From Buttiauxella izardii (GTDB taxonomy: Bacteria > Pseudomonadota > Gammaproteobacteria > Enterobacterales > Enterobacteriaceae), in NCBI RefSeq assembly GCF_003601925.1, contig NZ_QZWH01000004.1, positions 113,085 through 177,084 of the forward strand: a stretch of DNA of 64,000 nucleotides, read 5' to 3'. Under the pieces are notes generated by a model. That model ran no database searches. It was given only the letters and a program-made list of their open reading frames with translations, and was not told the DNA's origin. This document shows positions 34,108 through 43,838 of this stretch, in pieces. Position numbers and translations under genes: made by a program. How positions within the stretch are numbered: the first letter of the stretch is position 1; every line of letters starts with the position of its first letter.

Positions 34108-36246
34108 TCAGCACAACAGCATCTTTAAAGTTTCTATAAGACTATCTTGCTCGAAATCACCCTTGGCGATGTAAGCATCCGCACCGACTTGAATGCCTCG
34201 GCGGCGGTCTTCTTCTTTTGCCCGGGAAGTGACGATAATTATCGGAATATGTTGATAATTTTCTTCTGCGCGTAGTGCTTTAGTCAGTGAGAATCCATCC
34301 ATTACTGGCATTTCGACATCCGTCAGAACGGCGTCAAACTGCGTTAATCGCGCTTTTTGTAAACCTGAGAATCCATCTTCGGCGAGCGTGACTTGATAGC
34401 CGTGCGCTTCCAGCACGTTCTTCTCAATTTCACGGGTGTTCAGGGAGTCATCGACGACCAGCACATGCCAGGCATTTTGTTTCACTGCGGGTTTATGTGC
34501 CGCAGCCCGTGGCTGGCCCTGGTTTTGTGCCATTTCCATCAACACCGGCACCTGCAACACGCTCACCAGTTGGTTATCTGGCGTCAGCACCATGCCGGAG
34601 ACTAAAGCCTGGTGCTGCATATGTTTCGGCAGCGGCTTTATCATCATGTTGCGTTCATCGAGCAGGTTATCCACCAGCATCGCCATCTTGCCGTACTGGT
34701 TCTGAATAATGATCAGCAGCAAGCTGGTCGCGACCGGCGCAGGCGTTTGATTACCATGTCGGTCGTTAATCCGCAGGATTTCCGCAGCGGAAATCACCGG
34801 GATAAATTCGTTATGCAAAATGATCGCCGGGCGATCGGCAATATCACGAATCTCATCGGGAGAGCATTTCACCACTTCCACCACATACTGCGCGGCGAGG
34901 CCAAACAGATGGTTTTGCTGTTCAAACTGCAAAATACGCATCATGGCGAGGGAAATGGGCAAACGGATAATAAAGGTGGTGCCCTGCCCCGGACGGCTGT
35001 GAATCTGAAGCGTGCCCTGCAAATCAGAGACAATTGTTTTGCGCACGATATCCAGCCCCACGCCGCGCCCGGAGAGTTCGGTGACGATTTTGCTGGTCGA
35101 GAAACCCGGATGGAAAATCAGCTCGTTGCATTCCAGCTCGGAAAGCTGATCTACCACGGCGGCGTCCACCAGCCCGCGTGCCACCGCTTTGGCGCGAATC
35201 GCCGGGTAATCTAAACCACGGCCATCGTCCTCAACGCGCAGCAAAATACCGCGCCCGTCTTGTTGCGTGGTTAACGTGATAATGCCGCGTGCCGATTTCC
35301 CCAGCGCCACACGCTCGGCTGCCTCGCCAATTCCGTGGTCGATGGCGTTACGCAGCAAGTGAGTTAACGGCTCGGAAAGACGGTCGATAAGCTGCCGGTC
35401 GATTTCCACATCGCCGCCCAAAATCCGGCAATCCACCTGCTTATTGAGCGAGCTGGCAAGTTCGCGCACCTGCTGAGAAACCGGCTCAAACAGCATGGAA
35501 ACCGGCAGCATACGAATGGTGGTGGCGACGTCATACAGTTCGTACATCTGGAGATGCTGAACCTGGAAATCTTCTTTTAGCTGGCGGCTAAATTGCAGGA
35601 TTTGCTGGCGTAGTTGGTCGGCATCCATTTGCGCGAGACGCGGCCCGAGGTTCGACAGGCTCTGAACCTGCTGCTCGAGGCGGTCATGGCTGGCGACCAC
35701 TTCACCAAGAATGTTAATCAGGTCATCGAGTTTTTCGAGTTTAACCCGCACCGAATCGGCTTGTTTTATGCCGCTTTCGGCGATATCCAGCACAGCCACG
35801 GCACGCGGTTTTTCCGCTGGCGCGGTTTCTGCTATTGGGCCAGTATCGGCTTCGCCACGGCTGGCGCGTGCCAGACGCTCGCAAAATTGCACATCCGCTG
35901 GAGGCAGTTGGTTATTGCCTTCGCTGGCGGTCAACTGGTCGAGCTGAGTCGAGATGTAATCCGTAGCCTGGAGAATCAGCGTGCCGAGGTTTTGGTCGGG
36001 CTGGAGTTTTTTGTCGCGCAGCTCGCTTAAGATTTCTTCAAGCTGATGGGTAACATCGGCGATGCTTTGTAATTTCAGCATGCGCGCGCCCCCTTTCAGG
36101 GTATGTGCCGCACGGAACATCTCGCCGATTTGCGCATCAACGTTTTCGCCAGACGAGAGGGAAAATGCCCCCTCTTTAACTACCTGTAAATGGCCTCTGG
36201 CTTCATCAATAAAGCGCAGCACAAATTTTTTAAGATCGATAGCCAT
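34108..36246 (-). CDS. cheA: Hybrid CheA kinase with C-terminal receiver (WspE-like)
   Basis: A 712-residue histidine kinase. The P1/HPT domain has His48 in FRAAHTLKGGARM. After a linker comes a P3 dimerisation region (about 165-260), then the HATPase (NAIDHG N-box, DDGRGL G1, GRGVGLDIV G2), the P5 CheW-like domain (about 445-575) and a receiver with Asp643 (AVLTDVEMPVMDG). CheA plus REC is the WspE/FrzE type. The usual P2 domain for free CheY/CheB docking is not evident. It would pass phosphate to its own REC and to the cyclase and CheY proteins downstream. It sits 8 bp after cheR. Confidence 0.92.
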   Translation of the reverse strand: MAIDLKKFVLRFIDEARGHLQVVKEGAFSLSSGENVDAQIGEMFRAAHTLKGGARMLKLQSIADVTHQLEEILSELRDKKLQPDQNLGTLILQATDYISTQLDQLTASEGNNQLPPADVQFCERLARASRGEADTGPIAETAPAEKPRAVAVLDIAESGIKQADSVRVKLEKLDDLINILGEVVASHDRLEQQVQSLSNLGPRLAQMDADQLRQQILQFSRQLKEDFQVQHLQMYELYDVATTIRMLPVSMLFEPVSQQVRELASSLNKQVDCRILGGDVEIDRQLIDRLSEPLTHLLRNAIDHGIGEAAERVALGKSARGIITLTTQQDGRGILLRVEDDGRGLDYPAIRAKAVARGLVDAAVVDQLSELECNELIFHPGFSTSKIVTELSGRGVGLDIVRKTIVSDLQGTLQIHSRPGQGTTFIIRLPISLAMMRILQFEQQNHLFGLAAQYVVEVVKCSPDEIRDIADRPAIILHNEFIPVISAAEILRINDRHGNQTPAPVATSLLLIIIQNQYGKMAMLVDNLLDERNMMIKPLPKHMQHQALVSGMVLTPDNQLVSVLQVPVLMEMAQNQGQPRAAAHKPAVKQNAWHVLVVDDSLNTREIEKNVLEAHGYQVTLAEDGFSGLQKARLTQFDAVLTDVEMPVMDGFSLTKALRAEENYQHIPIIIVTSRAKEEDRRRGIQVGADAYIAKGDFEQDSLIETLKMLLC

Positions 36247-36254
36247 ACGGTTCT

Positions 36255-37682
36255 CTAGTTCCCATCCTGACTGGTGAACTGCGCCAACTGATGTTCACAA
36301 AGAAAACGAAACGAATTACTCGGGAATGACAATGGCAGCCGCAATGGGCTGGCGTTGGCCGTCGAATTATTCATTTCCGCGTTGAGTAATTGCAGCGTGA
36401 TGCGGTAAGTGCGCTGCGCCGGGCGATGCAGCTCGCTCTGGCGGTACATTTCTGCCAGGTAATAATGCGCAGGCCAGTAGCCAGGCTGTTGATAAACCAC
36501 CTGTTTAAACCAGGCAATCGCCTGCTGCGTATGGTGCTGCCACATCATCGCCAACCCGAGCAGCATTTTGGCTTCCGCCGACCATTCATCGAGTTCCAGC
36601 ACGTGTTGCGCGCTCTCGGCGGTTTGCTCGAACTCGCATTTTTCCAGCGCAATCGCCCCTTTGATCACCAACGCTTCCTGGTTATCAATATCGCTATTGA
36701 GCACCTGGCTTATCCACTCTTCGGCTTCGACAAAACGTTTGTCCGCCACACAGGCGAGGGCTTTTTTAATCCAGCTATCGCACTGCTGCGCAGAAGGAAC
36801 AGACGCTGCAACAAAGGGCGCTTCGGCAGGAATAATCGGCGTGATAATGCGCGGTGATTTGGTTTCCGCTGGCGCCTGAAGGCGCGAGGTTTTCGGCTGG
36901 CAGAAGTAAAAATGCCCGCTCTCTTGCTTGAGTTTCAGAATGCCGAAGTTATTGGCCAGCGTTTCCGCATTGCCAAAGAACAACGCGCCGTCCGGTTGCA
37001 GCATATCGAGCAAATTAAAGTGCAGCAGACGCCGGGTTTCGACATCAAAGTAAATCGAGACATTACGCAGCAAGATAATGTCGAACTGCGGTTGTAGCTG
37101 TTCTTTAACAATATTTGAGCGATGGAACGTCACTTTGCTGCGGATCAGCTCATGCAACTGGAACTGGTTGCCGTTGCGGGTGAAATACGTTTGCTGTAAT
37201 AGCGGATCAACGCCGCGAAACGAGTAGCTGGAATAGCTCGCCGCGCGGGCTTTCTCGAGAATTTTCACGTCGATATCGCAGCCGTGGATTTCCACGCTGC
37301 GGGAAAACTTATCGTGATATTTCTGATGGAGTTTAATGGCGAGCGAATAAGCTTCTTCGCCGGATGAACAGCCCGCGCTGAGAATGCGCACCGGGCCATC
37401 CTTCTGCGCTAACAGGCGCGGCACCAGTTTATCGCAGACGATATCCAGCACTTCCGGCTCGCGGAAAAAGTAAGTTTCGTTAATCGTCAGCAGGCTTAAC
37501 AGCTTGTCAAACTCGGTGCTCGACACCCGCAGCTTGTCGAAATACTCTTCGCTGCTCTCTTTTCCGCGCTCGGAAATTCGCTGAAGCAGTGCCGTATTTA
37601 ATAATCCTTCCATGCCGTTATAAAAATGCAGGCCAACGCGATCTTTAATCAGATCTTTAAAGGCGGCAATATTCGCTATCAT
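36255..37682 (-). CDS. cheR: CheR methyltransferase with C-terminal TPR domain (WspC-like)
   Basis: A 475-residue protein. The N-terminal CheR fold (1-265) includes NETYFFREP, the SAM-binding SAGCSSGEEAYSLA and LLRNVSIYFD, where the common RNVLIYF reads RNVSIYF. After a linker of about 50 residues, three or four TPR-like helical pairs (about 310-440) follow, as in WspC/FrzF-type enzymes. It should add methyl groups to glutamates of the operon's receptor, with the TPRs replacing the pentapeptide tether, which the receptor lacks. It overlaps cheB by 4 bp (ATGA). Confidence 0.9.
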   Translation of the reverse strand: MIANIAAFKDLIKDRVGLHFYNGMEGLLNTALLQRISERGKESSEEYFDKLRVSSTEFDKLLSLLTINETYFFREPEVLDIVCDKLVPRLLAQKDGPVRILSAGCSSGEEAYSLAIKLHQKYHDKFSRSVEIHGCDIDVKILEKARAASYSSYSFRGVDPLLQQTYFTRNGNQFQLHELIRSKVTFHRSNIVKEQLQPQFDIILLRNVSIYFDVETRRLLHFNLLDMLQPDGALFFGNAETLANNFGILKLKQESGHFYFCQPKTSRLQAPAETKSPRIITPIIPAEAPFVAASVPSAQQCDSWIKKALACVADKRFVEAEEWISQVLNSDIDNQEALVIKGAIALEKCEFEQTAESAQHVLELDEWSAEAKMLLGLAMMWQHHTQQAIAWFKQVVYQQPGYWPAHYYLAEMYRQSELHRPAQRTYRITLQLLNAEMNNSTANASPLRLPLSFPSNSFRFLCEHQLAQFTSQDGN

Positions 37683-38743
37683 GGCCGTTTGCCCTCGTGA
37701 GCCATTGCCAGCAACGTCGCGGCAACGTGTTCCAAAGGCAGGATTTTGTGAATGATATTTTTATCAATGGCGAATTTGTTCATGCCAAAAACCACTGATG
37801 ACCCTTCATCTTGCGCCAGGGTTTTACCGCCTTTCTGGAAGATAGCTTCAATTCCCCGGCAGCCATCGCTGCCCATGCCGGTCATAATCAGCCCTACCGC
37901 TTGTTCGCGAAACACCTCGGCGACGGACTCCAGCAGCAGGTTACAGCTCGGGTGATAAACATCACTGGGCTGGCGGGCCACCGCCGCAAGACGATGGTTT
38001 TTCTTCACCACTAAATGCTGTTCAGGTGGCAAGATATACACGCGCCCGGCGGTTAACACGTCATTCTCCTGGGCGAGTTGCACCTGAAGATCGGTAATGC
38101 CATCGAGCCACTGCACCATGCTTTTCGCAAAGCCGTCGGCAATATGTTGGGCAATAAGAATCGGGCACGGGAAATAACCCGGCAGCGCCTGCAACAATTT
38201 GCTTAACGCCTGCGGCCCGCCGGTTGAGCAGGCAATCGCCAGCACATACGGCCATTCGCGATGTTGCAACGGGGGGGATTTTGGCAGCGGAACGCTTTTC
38301 GGCGGGGTTTCCGCATAGTTCCGCAGCCCCTGAATATGGCGAATCACCTTCACGCCCACCAGCATTTCGACCTGGCTATGCAATGATTTGGTCGCCGCCG
38401 CCGACTCGCCCTGATTATTGACCACCGCCAGCGCCCCACGGGTGATGTATTCCGCATCCTGCTGCGCATCCGGGTAGTAACGCATCACCATGATAGGAAT
38501 GGCACAGGTCGCCATGATCGTTTCCACGGTTTCCACGTTTTCACGACCAGGCTTGCCCAGCGTCAGCACCAGCAAGTCCGGAACCATCTTTTGCACCAGG
38601 CTTGCCGCCTGTTCGCGATGCACCGCCTGGCCCACCACCTCGATGTTTTTATTTATCTCGAGCTGTCTGATCAGGTCATTGCGGGACGTCCCGCCATGAT
38701 CCACGATCAAGACGCGGATTTTAGGCCTGTTCATCAAGGTCAT
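37679..38743 (-). CDS. cheB: CheB methylesterase with degenerate receiver domain
   Basis: A 354-residue protein with the CheB layout: receiver (8-125), linker, and esterase domain (165-350). The esterase triad is intact: Ser173 (ACSTGGP), His200 (AQHIADG) and Asp293 (MTGMGSDG). The receiver is not functional in the usual way. The acid pocket VDDS reads VDHG, and the phospho-acceptor position in the LxLDVxMP motif reads LVLTLGKP, with Thr61 where Asp is expected. Activity is therefore probably not switched by CheA phosphorylation. The gene overlaps the receptor gene by 23 bp and cheR by 4 bp. Confidence 0.9.
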   Translation of the reverse strand: MTLMNRPKIRVLIVDHGGTSRNDLIRQLEINKNIEVVGQAVHREQAASLVQKMVPDLLVLTLGKPGRENVETVETIMATCAIPIMVMRYYPDAQQDAEYITRGALAVVNNQGESAAATKSLHSQVEMLVGVKVIRHIQGLRNYAETPPKSVPLPKSPPLQHREWPYVLAIACSTGGPQALSKLLQALPGYFPCPILIAQHIADGFAKSMVQWLDGITDLQVQLAQENDVLTAGRVYILPPEQHLVVKKNHRLAAVARQPSDVYHPSCNLLLESVAEVFREQAVGLIMTGMGSDGCRGIEAIFQKGGKTLAQDEGSSVVFGMNKFAIDKNIIHKILPLEHVAATLLAMAHEGKRP

Positions 38744-40820
38744 CCGTCAATTTAAACGACTTTGAAGCCTGGTTTAACTCGTTGGAGAGTTGAGTCATAT
38801 CCTGGCTGATGGACAGAATGTCTTTAATGGATTGCGAGGTGTAGTTGCTGGCAACCACAATTTCACGCAGCGCCATCACCACCTGATTGCTGGCGGTTTT
38901 CTGCTGCTGGGTCGACAGTGAAATCTGCATCGCCGCAGTAGACGTTTGTTCGGCGGTGGCGACGATGTCATGCAGACGGTCGGCGCTGACTTTACAGGCT
39001 TTGGTGCCCGCTTTAATGCTTTTACTGCCTTTCTCGGCGTTGAGAACCAGACGGTTAATCGAGTTCTGAATCTCGCTGATTTTGTTTTCAATCTCGAAGG
39101 TCGATTCAGTAACAGAATCCGCCAGGCGACGAATTTCTGCGGCAACCACCGAGAAACGTTTACCGGAATCGCCCGCACTCGCCGCTTCAAGCGCTGCGTT
39201 AAAGGCGATGAGTTTGGTCTGGTCGGCGACGTTATTGATGATAATCATCACGCGGCTGATCTCTTTCGACTTGTTACCCAACATCATGATTTCACGCATG
39301 CTTTGCTGGTTGTCGCTGTCGATGTCTGACATACGCGTGAGCAACTCACCCATCGAATCAGAGCCTTTGTTGCAGTCTTCGAGCGTGACGTTAGCAATGT
39401 CTACCACCGCGCGAGAATGCTCAGCAATTTGGGTTGAAGACGCAGACAACTCTTCCATAGTCGAGGTGATTTCCGCCACGGAAGACGAGGTTTCAACGCT
39501 GGTAGAAGCCTGGCCGTCGACCGCTTCGGTGATGTTTAACGCCGCTTCATGAACATGACGAGCATGGGAAACGACGCCGCCCACCAGCGAGTGCAGCGAC
39601 TGGCGCATCTTCTCATTGGCACTGAGCAAATCGCCGATTTCGTCATTGTGGTCGACATGCACATCCACGGTAAGGTCGCCCTGGGCAATCGCCTTGGAAA
39701 TTTTCAGCACGTTATTCAAACGTTTTGAAATCAGGATGCGGCTGGTAAAAGCAATCACCAGCAAAATCACCGGCAGTAACAGCAGGCTGAACAGCAGCAG
39801 ACTGTTACGCACAAGGTTGCTGCTTTGCGCGATATCATCGACATAACTGGTGGTGGCGATGATCCAGTTGATGCCTTCAATATGTTCGAAGACCGCCACG
39901 CGCTTACGAGGTGCCGCGCCATATCCGCTGACGGTTTCGTAATAAATGGTGCCGGTTTTGCGCGCCATAATATCGGCAAAGCGCTTGTAGCCGTGGGCGT
40001 CGGTAATGTTTTCAACGTGTTGATTCACCAGCACCGGGTGAGCAATCATGGTGCCTGGGCTAAAGCCGGCGTCCAGCACGTAGGCGTAGCCGCCGTCGCC
40101 GATATGCACGTTTAACAGCTCTTTTATTACCGGTTGCAGCGCCTGTTTTACGTCAAAACCAATCGCCACGGCACCCACCACCTGGCCATCTTTATCGGCA
40201 ATCGGTTCGTAATGTCCGATAAATTGTCTGCCGTACAGCACAACCACGCCGGAGAAAGGCTTGTTTTTGATTAACTGAACCAGCGCCGGGTTGTCATTAC
40301 TCAGGACGGTCGCGGTCGCAATTCTGCCTTCCTTGCCCTGAAGCGAAGTAGAAACCCGAACAAATTGCTCGCCCTGGCGAACAAAGGTGGAAGCAAACAC
40401 ACTGGTTAATTCGGTGAAGTGGGAATTAATACTGGTGTTACTTAATAAAGCTTTTAATTGCTCCGCATCCATTGAATGCAAAGGAACCGGAGACATATTC
40501 TGGTAATTGTTAATATAAACGTTGCTAAAACGTTCCGCGTCGCGCGTCACTCGCTTATATTCTGTAGTGATATTGTTATGGAATATGCGGGTATTTGAGC
40601 GCAACACTTCCAGCGCATTATTTTGCAGCTGAGTCGCTAAATAAGATGAGAGCAGGAACGATGCGCCAATCAGCAGTACGCCAATGCAGGTCACCAGCAT
40701 CAGACCCAGTTTCATCGCCACACCAACATGCAGTCTATGCAACATGAATGTCAGAATGTTAGCGCTGTCCCTTGGTTCTTCCACATCAGAGGGGCGCTGT
40801 AATGCTAAAAATTTACGCAT
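38721..40820 (-). CDS. Methyl-accepting chemoreceptor, periplasmic Cache sensor
   Basis: A 699-residue receptor. A short cytoplasmic start is followed by TM1 (about 36-62), a large periplasmic double-Cache-like domain (63-350, with GGYAYVLDAGFSPGTMIAHP), TM2 (about 352-376), a HAMP domain (ISKRLNNVLKISKAIAQGDL) and a signalling domain whose tip reads INNVADQTKLIAFNAALEAA. Methylation-type Glu/Gln-rich helices flank the tip. The C-terminus ends DDLDEQA, without the NWETF-type pentapeptide for CheR/CheB tethering. It is the sensor of the Wsp-like cascade; Cache domains bind small metabolites, but the ligand is unknown. It is the second gene of the operon, 68 bp after the YfgF-like gene. Confidence 0.92.
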   Translation of the reverse strand: MRKFLALQRPSDVEEPRDSANILTFMLHRLHVGVAMKLGLMLVTCIGVLLIGASFLLSSYLATQLQNNALEVLRSNTRIFHNNITTEYKRVTRDAERFSNVYINNYQNMSPVPLHSMDAEQLKALLSNTSINSHFTELTSVFASTFVRQGEQFVRVSTSLQGKEGRIATATVLSNDNPALVQLIKNKPFSGVVVLYGRQFIGHYEPIADKDGQVVGAVAIGFDVKQALQPVIKELLNVHIGDGGYAYVLDAGFSPGTMIAHPVLVNQHVENITDAHGYKRFADIMARKTGTIYYETVSGYGAAPRKRVAVFEHIEGINWIIATTSYVDDIAQSSNLVRNSLLLFSLLLLPVILLVIAFTSRILISKRLNNVLKISKAIAQGDLTVDVHVDHNDEIGDLLSANEKMRQSLHSLVGGVVSHARHVHEAALNITEAVDGQASTSVETSSSVAEITSTMEELSASSTQIAEHSRAVVDIANVTLEDCNKGSDSMGELLTRMSDIDSDNQQSMREIMMLGNKSKEISRVMIIINNVADQTKLIAFNAALEAASAGDSGKRFSVVAAEIRRLADSVTESTFEIENKISEIQNSINRLVLNAEKGSKSIKAGTKACKVSADRLHDIVATAEQTSTAAMQISLSTQQQKTASNQVVMALREIVVASNYTSQSIKDILSISQDMTQLSNELNQASKSFKLTDDLDEQA

Positions 40821-40888
40821 GGGTTTCCAGTTATATTAATAATGTGAAATGAATGCTGAATAAATGAAATTTATTAATGACGAAAAAC

Positions 40889-43081
40889 TTAAACTAGCGA
40901 AAGTAACGGCACCGGTTTACCGATGTGATAACCCTGAAGCCAGTCGACATTCATTCTTTCAAGGCAGCGCTGAATATTTTCGTTCTCAACATATTCGGCA
41001 ACCACCTGCATATTTTTCATTTTTGCAACATGGCAAAATGACTCAACAATGTAATGACTGACTTCGTTATCGGTAATGACACGAATAAACGAGCCGTCTA
41101 TTTTCAAAATATCGGCACTGACATCCATCAAGCGAGCGTGGCTCGAGAAGCCGGTGCCAAAGTCATCAATCGCCACGCGGCAACCGAGGCTTTTGAGCGA
41201 TCGCACCGTGTTCTGCGACTGTTCGGTATCGGACAGCGCATCCGCTTCGGTGATTTCAAAGATGATGCGGTGCGGATCAACGCCAAATTCCGTCAACAGC
41301 AATTGAACGTGATGCACAAAGCTGGCGCGGCAAACGGTGACCGGTGCCAGGTTAATCGAAAACGAATGTTCCAGGTGCTGCTGCATGGTTTTCAGCGTGT
41401 TGCGAATCACCCATAAATCGATATCAGGTGCCAGTCCGGCTTCGGTGGCAACCGGCAGGAATCTGTCCGGCGGAATAAACCGCCCTTCTTCATCAAGCAT
41501 ACGCAGCAGAATTTCGTGGTAACGCGGCTCGCCACGGGTGCTGACAATAGGCTGCGCCATTAACACAAAGGCGTCGTTATCGAGGGTTTTCTGCAACACG
41601 GTGCGAATGTCGGTGCGCCCAACAATATTGCTTTCATGCACACGACTGGACTGCGCCTCAAGGTTTTCCGGCTTGCCGTTCACCAGCGACAGCCCGGAAA
41701 CGATGCCGAGCTTCCCGGTCAAGCTGTAAACGTCGTTACAGAACTGCGTGGCCTTGCAATAACCGAGGCCGCTACGAAAGCCAAGCTGCTGATTATTGTG
41801 CAAATAACGAAAACTATTGGCGGATTTGTACAGCAGGCTCAGTCTGCCCCAGCTCGGATTTTCCAGCTTGAGCAGCAGGCCGTAACCGGCGTGGTAATAC
41901 ACCTTTTCATCGCAATTGAGTTTTAGACGCAGATGTTCGGCCAGTTTTTTCTGGTAGCGGGCGCGGAAGTGCAGCCCGTAACGGCGAGAAAACAGTTCCA
42001 TTTCCGGCACCTGAATCAGGCAAACGGTGGAATCTGGCGAGGCCTGGATATCAGCTTTTAAGGCCCGCAAATTGGGCATGTTCGTCATCGGGTCGGTGAA
42101 CCCCATGTGCAGCAGTTGCTCAAACCGTAAGGTATTGAAGCGCGCCAACACGCCCATGATGACAATCGTAAGCGTGAAGATAAAAATCGCCGTGGAAACC
42201 AGCACCTGATGCAGCATGAAATCATCATTTAGCGCGATGTAGTTTTCATTGTTTTTCGCCAGCACGATCATCATGACCGTCCAGACCGGCGTGGTAAACG
42301 CATAACCAATGCGCACCGAACTCCACAGCATCAGCGGGAAGATCAACACCAGGCTATAAAACGTGAAGAAGATATTGTCTTTGAAGGGAATGTTGAGACA
42401 AACCATCAGGAAAGCGACTGCTGCGAACCACGCCGTAAAGCGGTAAATGCCGACATTTGAGGAGAGCTGAGTTTTTACCGCTCGCATGCAAGTGAGCCAG
42501 TAATGCGGGCGATAAATAATCCTCAGTACCGTGTAGAACAAAGGAATACCGGTGACGCACCCGTTCATTACCCCTTGTATTCTCACCAGCGTTTCAGCCG
42601 TTAATAAATGAATAAATGACTTGCCAGAATTAAGGTCGACCTGAGTCAGCCAGCAAACCGTTTCGTTAAACACCACGCTTAACAAAGCGTTGCACAGACA
42701 CAGCCAGATGATTCGCTTGGTGGTGAGCTGAATGCGGCCAAAACTTGCCGCGCTGCGCCAGCCAGCGCTTTTGCAGTAGAAGTAATGGCTAATTAATGCC
42801 GCGGCGGCGTAACACAGCAGCTCAAAGAACTCCGCCTCCGGGCGCACTAACAGCGTGCAGACCGCCAGGAAAACAAATCCCACAATCGCCCGATAGCCAA
42901 ACAGCAGCAACACGGCTGATAACGCCGCAAGCTTCAGGTCATAGACCACCAGAGTCTGTTGATCGAAGATGCGATAACTGCTGAGCATTTGAGCCAGTGA
43001 ATAAAGCAGATACGGGAGGACCAACGGTAAACCCCACCGTTTATTGGTATACGCTGTGCTGTTTCTGGCTGTAGAGTCCAA
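40889..43081 (-). CDS. YfgF-like membrane c-di-GMP phosphodiesterase (MASE1-GGDEF*-EAL)
   Basis: A 730-residue protein resembling E. coli YfgF in domain order and in many blocks. Residues 1-320 hold about eight membrane segments of MASE1 type. A GGDEF domain (330-470) has lost its GGDEF motif (YYHAGYGLLLKL). The EAL domain (about 490-728) keeps catalytic residues in YHEILLRM, SINLAP, IFEITEAD, AIDDFGTGFSS, LKIDGSFIR and VVAEYVEN, so it should hydrolyse c-di-GMP. YfgF is linked to oxygen/peroxide responses in E. coli. It is the probable first gene of the nine-gene chemosensory operon and counteracts its cyclase. Confidence 0.88.
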   Translation of the reverse strand: MDSTARNSTAYTNKRWGLPLVLPYLLYSLAQMLSSYRIFDQQTLVVYDLKLAALSAVLLLFGYRAIVGFVFLAVCTLLVRPEAEFFELLCYAAAALISHYFYCKSAGWRSAASFGRIQLTTKRIIWLCLCNALLSVVFNETVCWLTQVDLNSGKSFIHLLTAETLVRIQGVMNGCVTGIPLFYTVLRIIYRPHYWLTCMRAVKTQLSSNVGIYRFTAWFAAVAFLMVCLNIPFKDNIFFTFYSLVLIFPLMLWSSVRIGYAFTTPVWTVMMIVLAKNNENYIALNDDFMLHQVLVSTAIFIFTLTIVIMGVLARFNTLRFEQLLHMGFTDPMTNMPNLRALKADIQASPDSTVCLIQVPEMELFSRRYGLHFRARYQKKLAEHLRLKLNCDEKVYYHAGYGLLLKLENPSWGRLSLLYKSANSFRYLHNNQQLGFRSGLGYCKATQFCNDVYSLTGKLGIVSGLSLVNGKPENLEAQSSRVHESNIVGRTDIRTVLQKTLDNDAFVLMAQPIVSTRGEPRYHEILLRMLDEEGRFIPPDRFLPVATEAGLAPDIDLWVIRNTLKTMQQHLEHSFSINLAPVTVCRASFVHHVQLLLTEFGVDPHRIIFEITEADALSDTEQSQNTVRSLKSLGCRVAIDDFGTGFSSHARLMDVSADILKIDGSFIRVITDNEVSHYIVESFCHVAKMKNMQVVAEYVENENIQRCLERMNVDWLQGYHIGKPVPLLSLV

Positions 43082-43838
43082 GTATTTAACCCGTTGTGTA
43101 TGCTTTAGTGTGCTATTTTTTGGTTTGATGAGTGTATTGCTTATTGGATAAAAATCTTGCAGCAGACATTATGAAATAAAACAAACGCTATCATTAATTA
43201 ACATTCACTGCCTTAACGCAAATTGCAGATAAACGGTTTAAATTAGCGCAGATACAAACAAGTGATTAACAAATAGTGTTGGTTATTTTTAATGATTTAG
43301 ATTGTTAATCATTTAAAAAACTCATGAACATTCTCAAATCATTTTTAAGTGTATTCATTTTGCGCTCAAAAAAGAACTGTCACTTATAGGTAAAAATGGA
43401 CATTCAAGAATATATCCGAGCCACATTAAAGCAAAACCACGCAAGACATAAAACACTGAAAATATTCATATTTTTATTAAAAAATAGTTCTGTGCAATTG
43501 TTTTAAATTGTTGATTGAAAGGTAATCCAGGGGAGTATCTAACGTCTTTATTTAATGAGAATGTTGCATTGAATCAATCAATGACCCAATTAGCGTTTAA
43601 TGTACATTTTTTGTCGTTGACTTGGCTAGCGTGGTTATCTATAGTCCCGCCGCGTGTTTTTGCCTTTATTTATTTTCGCATCAGTAATGTTACAGGATAG
43701 TTCATTATTGTTGACGCAACGTCTGACACACTTCATAAAAAACTCACATAACAGCAACAGCCAGACAATATTTAGTCGTGAATTAAACTCAACGTTTTAA
43801 TTCATGAGTCATTTGTATGCATAGGAAACCGACACTCT
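43082..43838. other. 757-bp AT-rich divergent control region
   Basis: No convincing gene is present. A 61-codon frame at 43515-43700 starts with a non-ATG codon and has no family resemblance. The region is strongly AT-rich with many T/A tracts (for example 43300-43510). It must carry the divergent promoters of the chemosensory operon and of the GGDEF-EAL/lap genes. The base composition suggests an H-NS target, but no specific operator could be read. Confidence 0.6.

Noticed and set aside
31161..40820. Flagellar chemotaxis operon
   Set aside because: CheA carries a receiver, CheR has TPRs, the output is a GGDEF protein, and no flagellar, motor or cheZ gene is nearby.
43515..43700. 61-codon frame in the divergent spacer
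   Set aside because: Non-ATG start, unremarkable hydrophobic sequence and no conserved motif; it is probably chance in AT-rich DNA.
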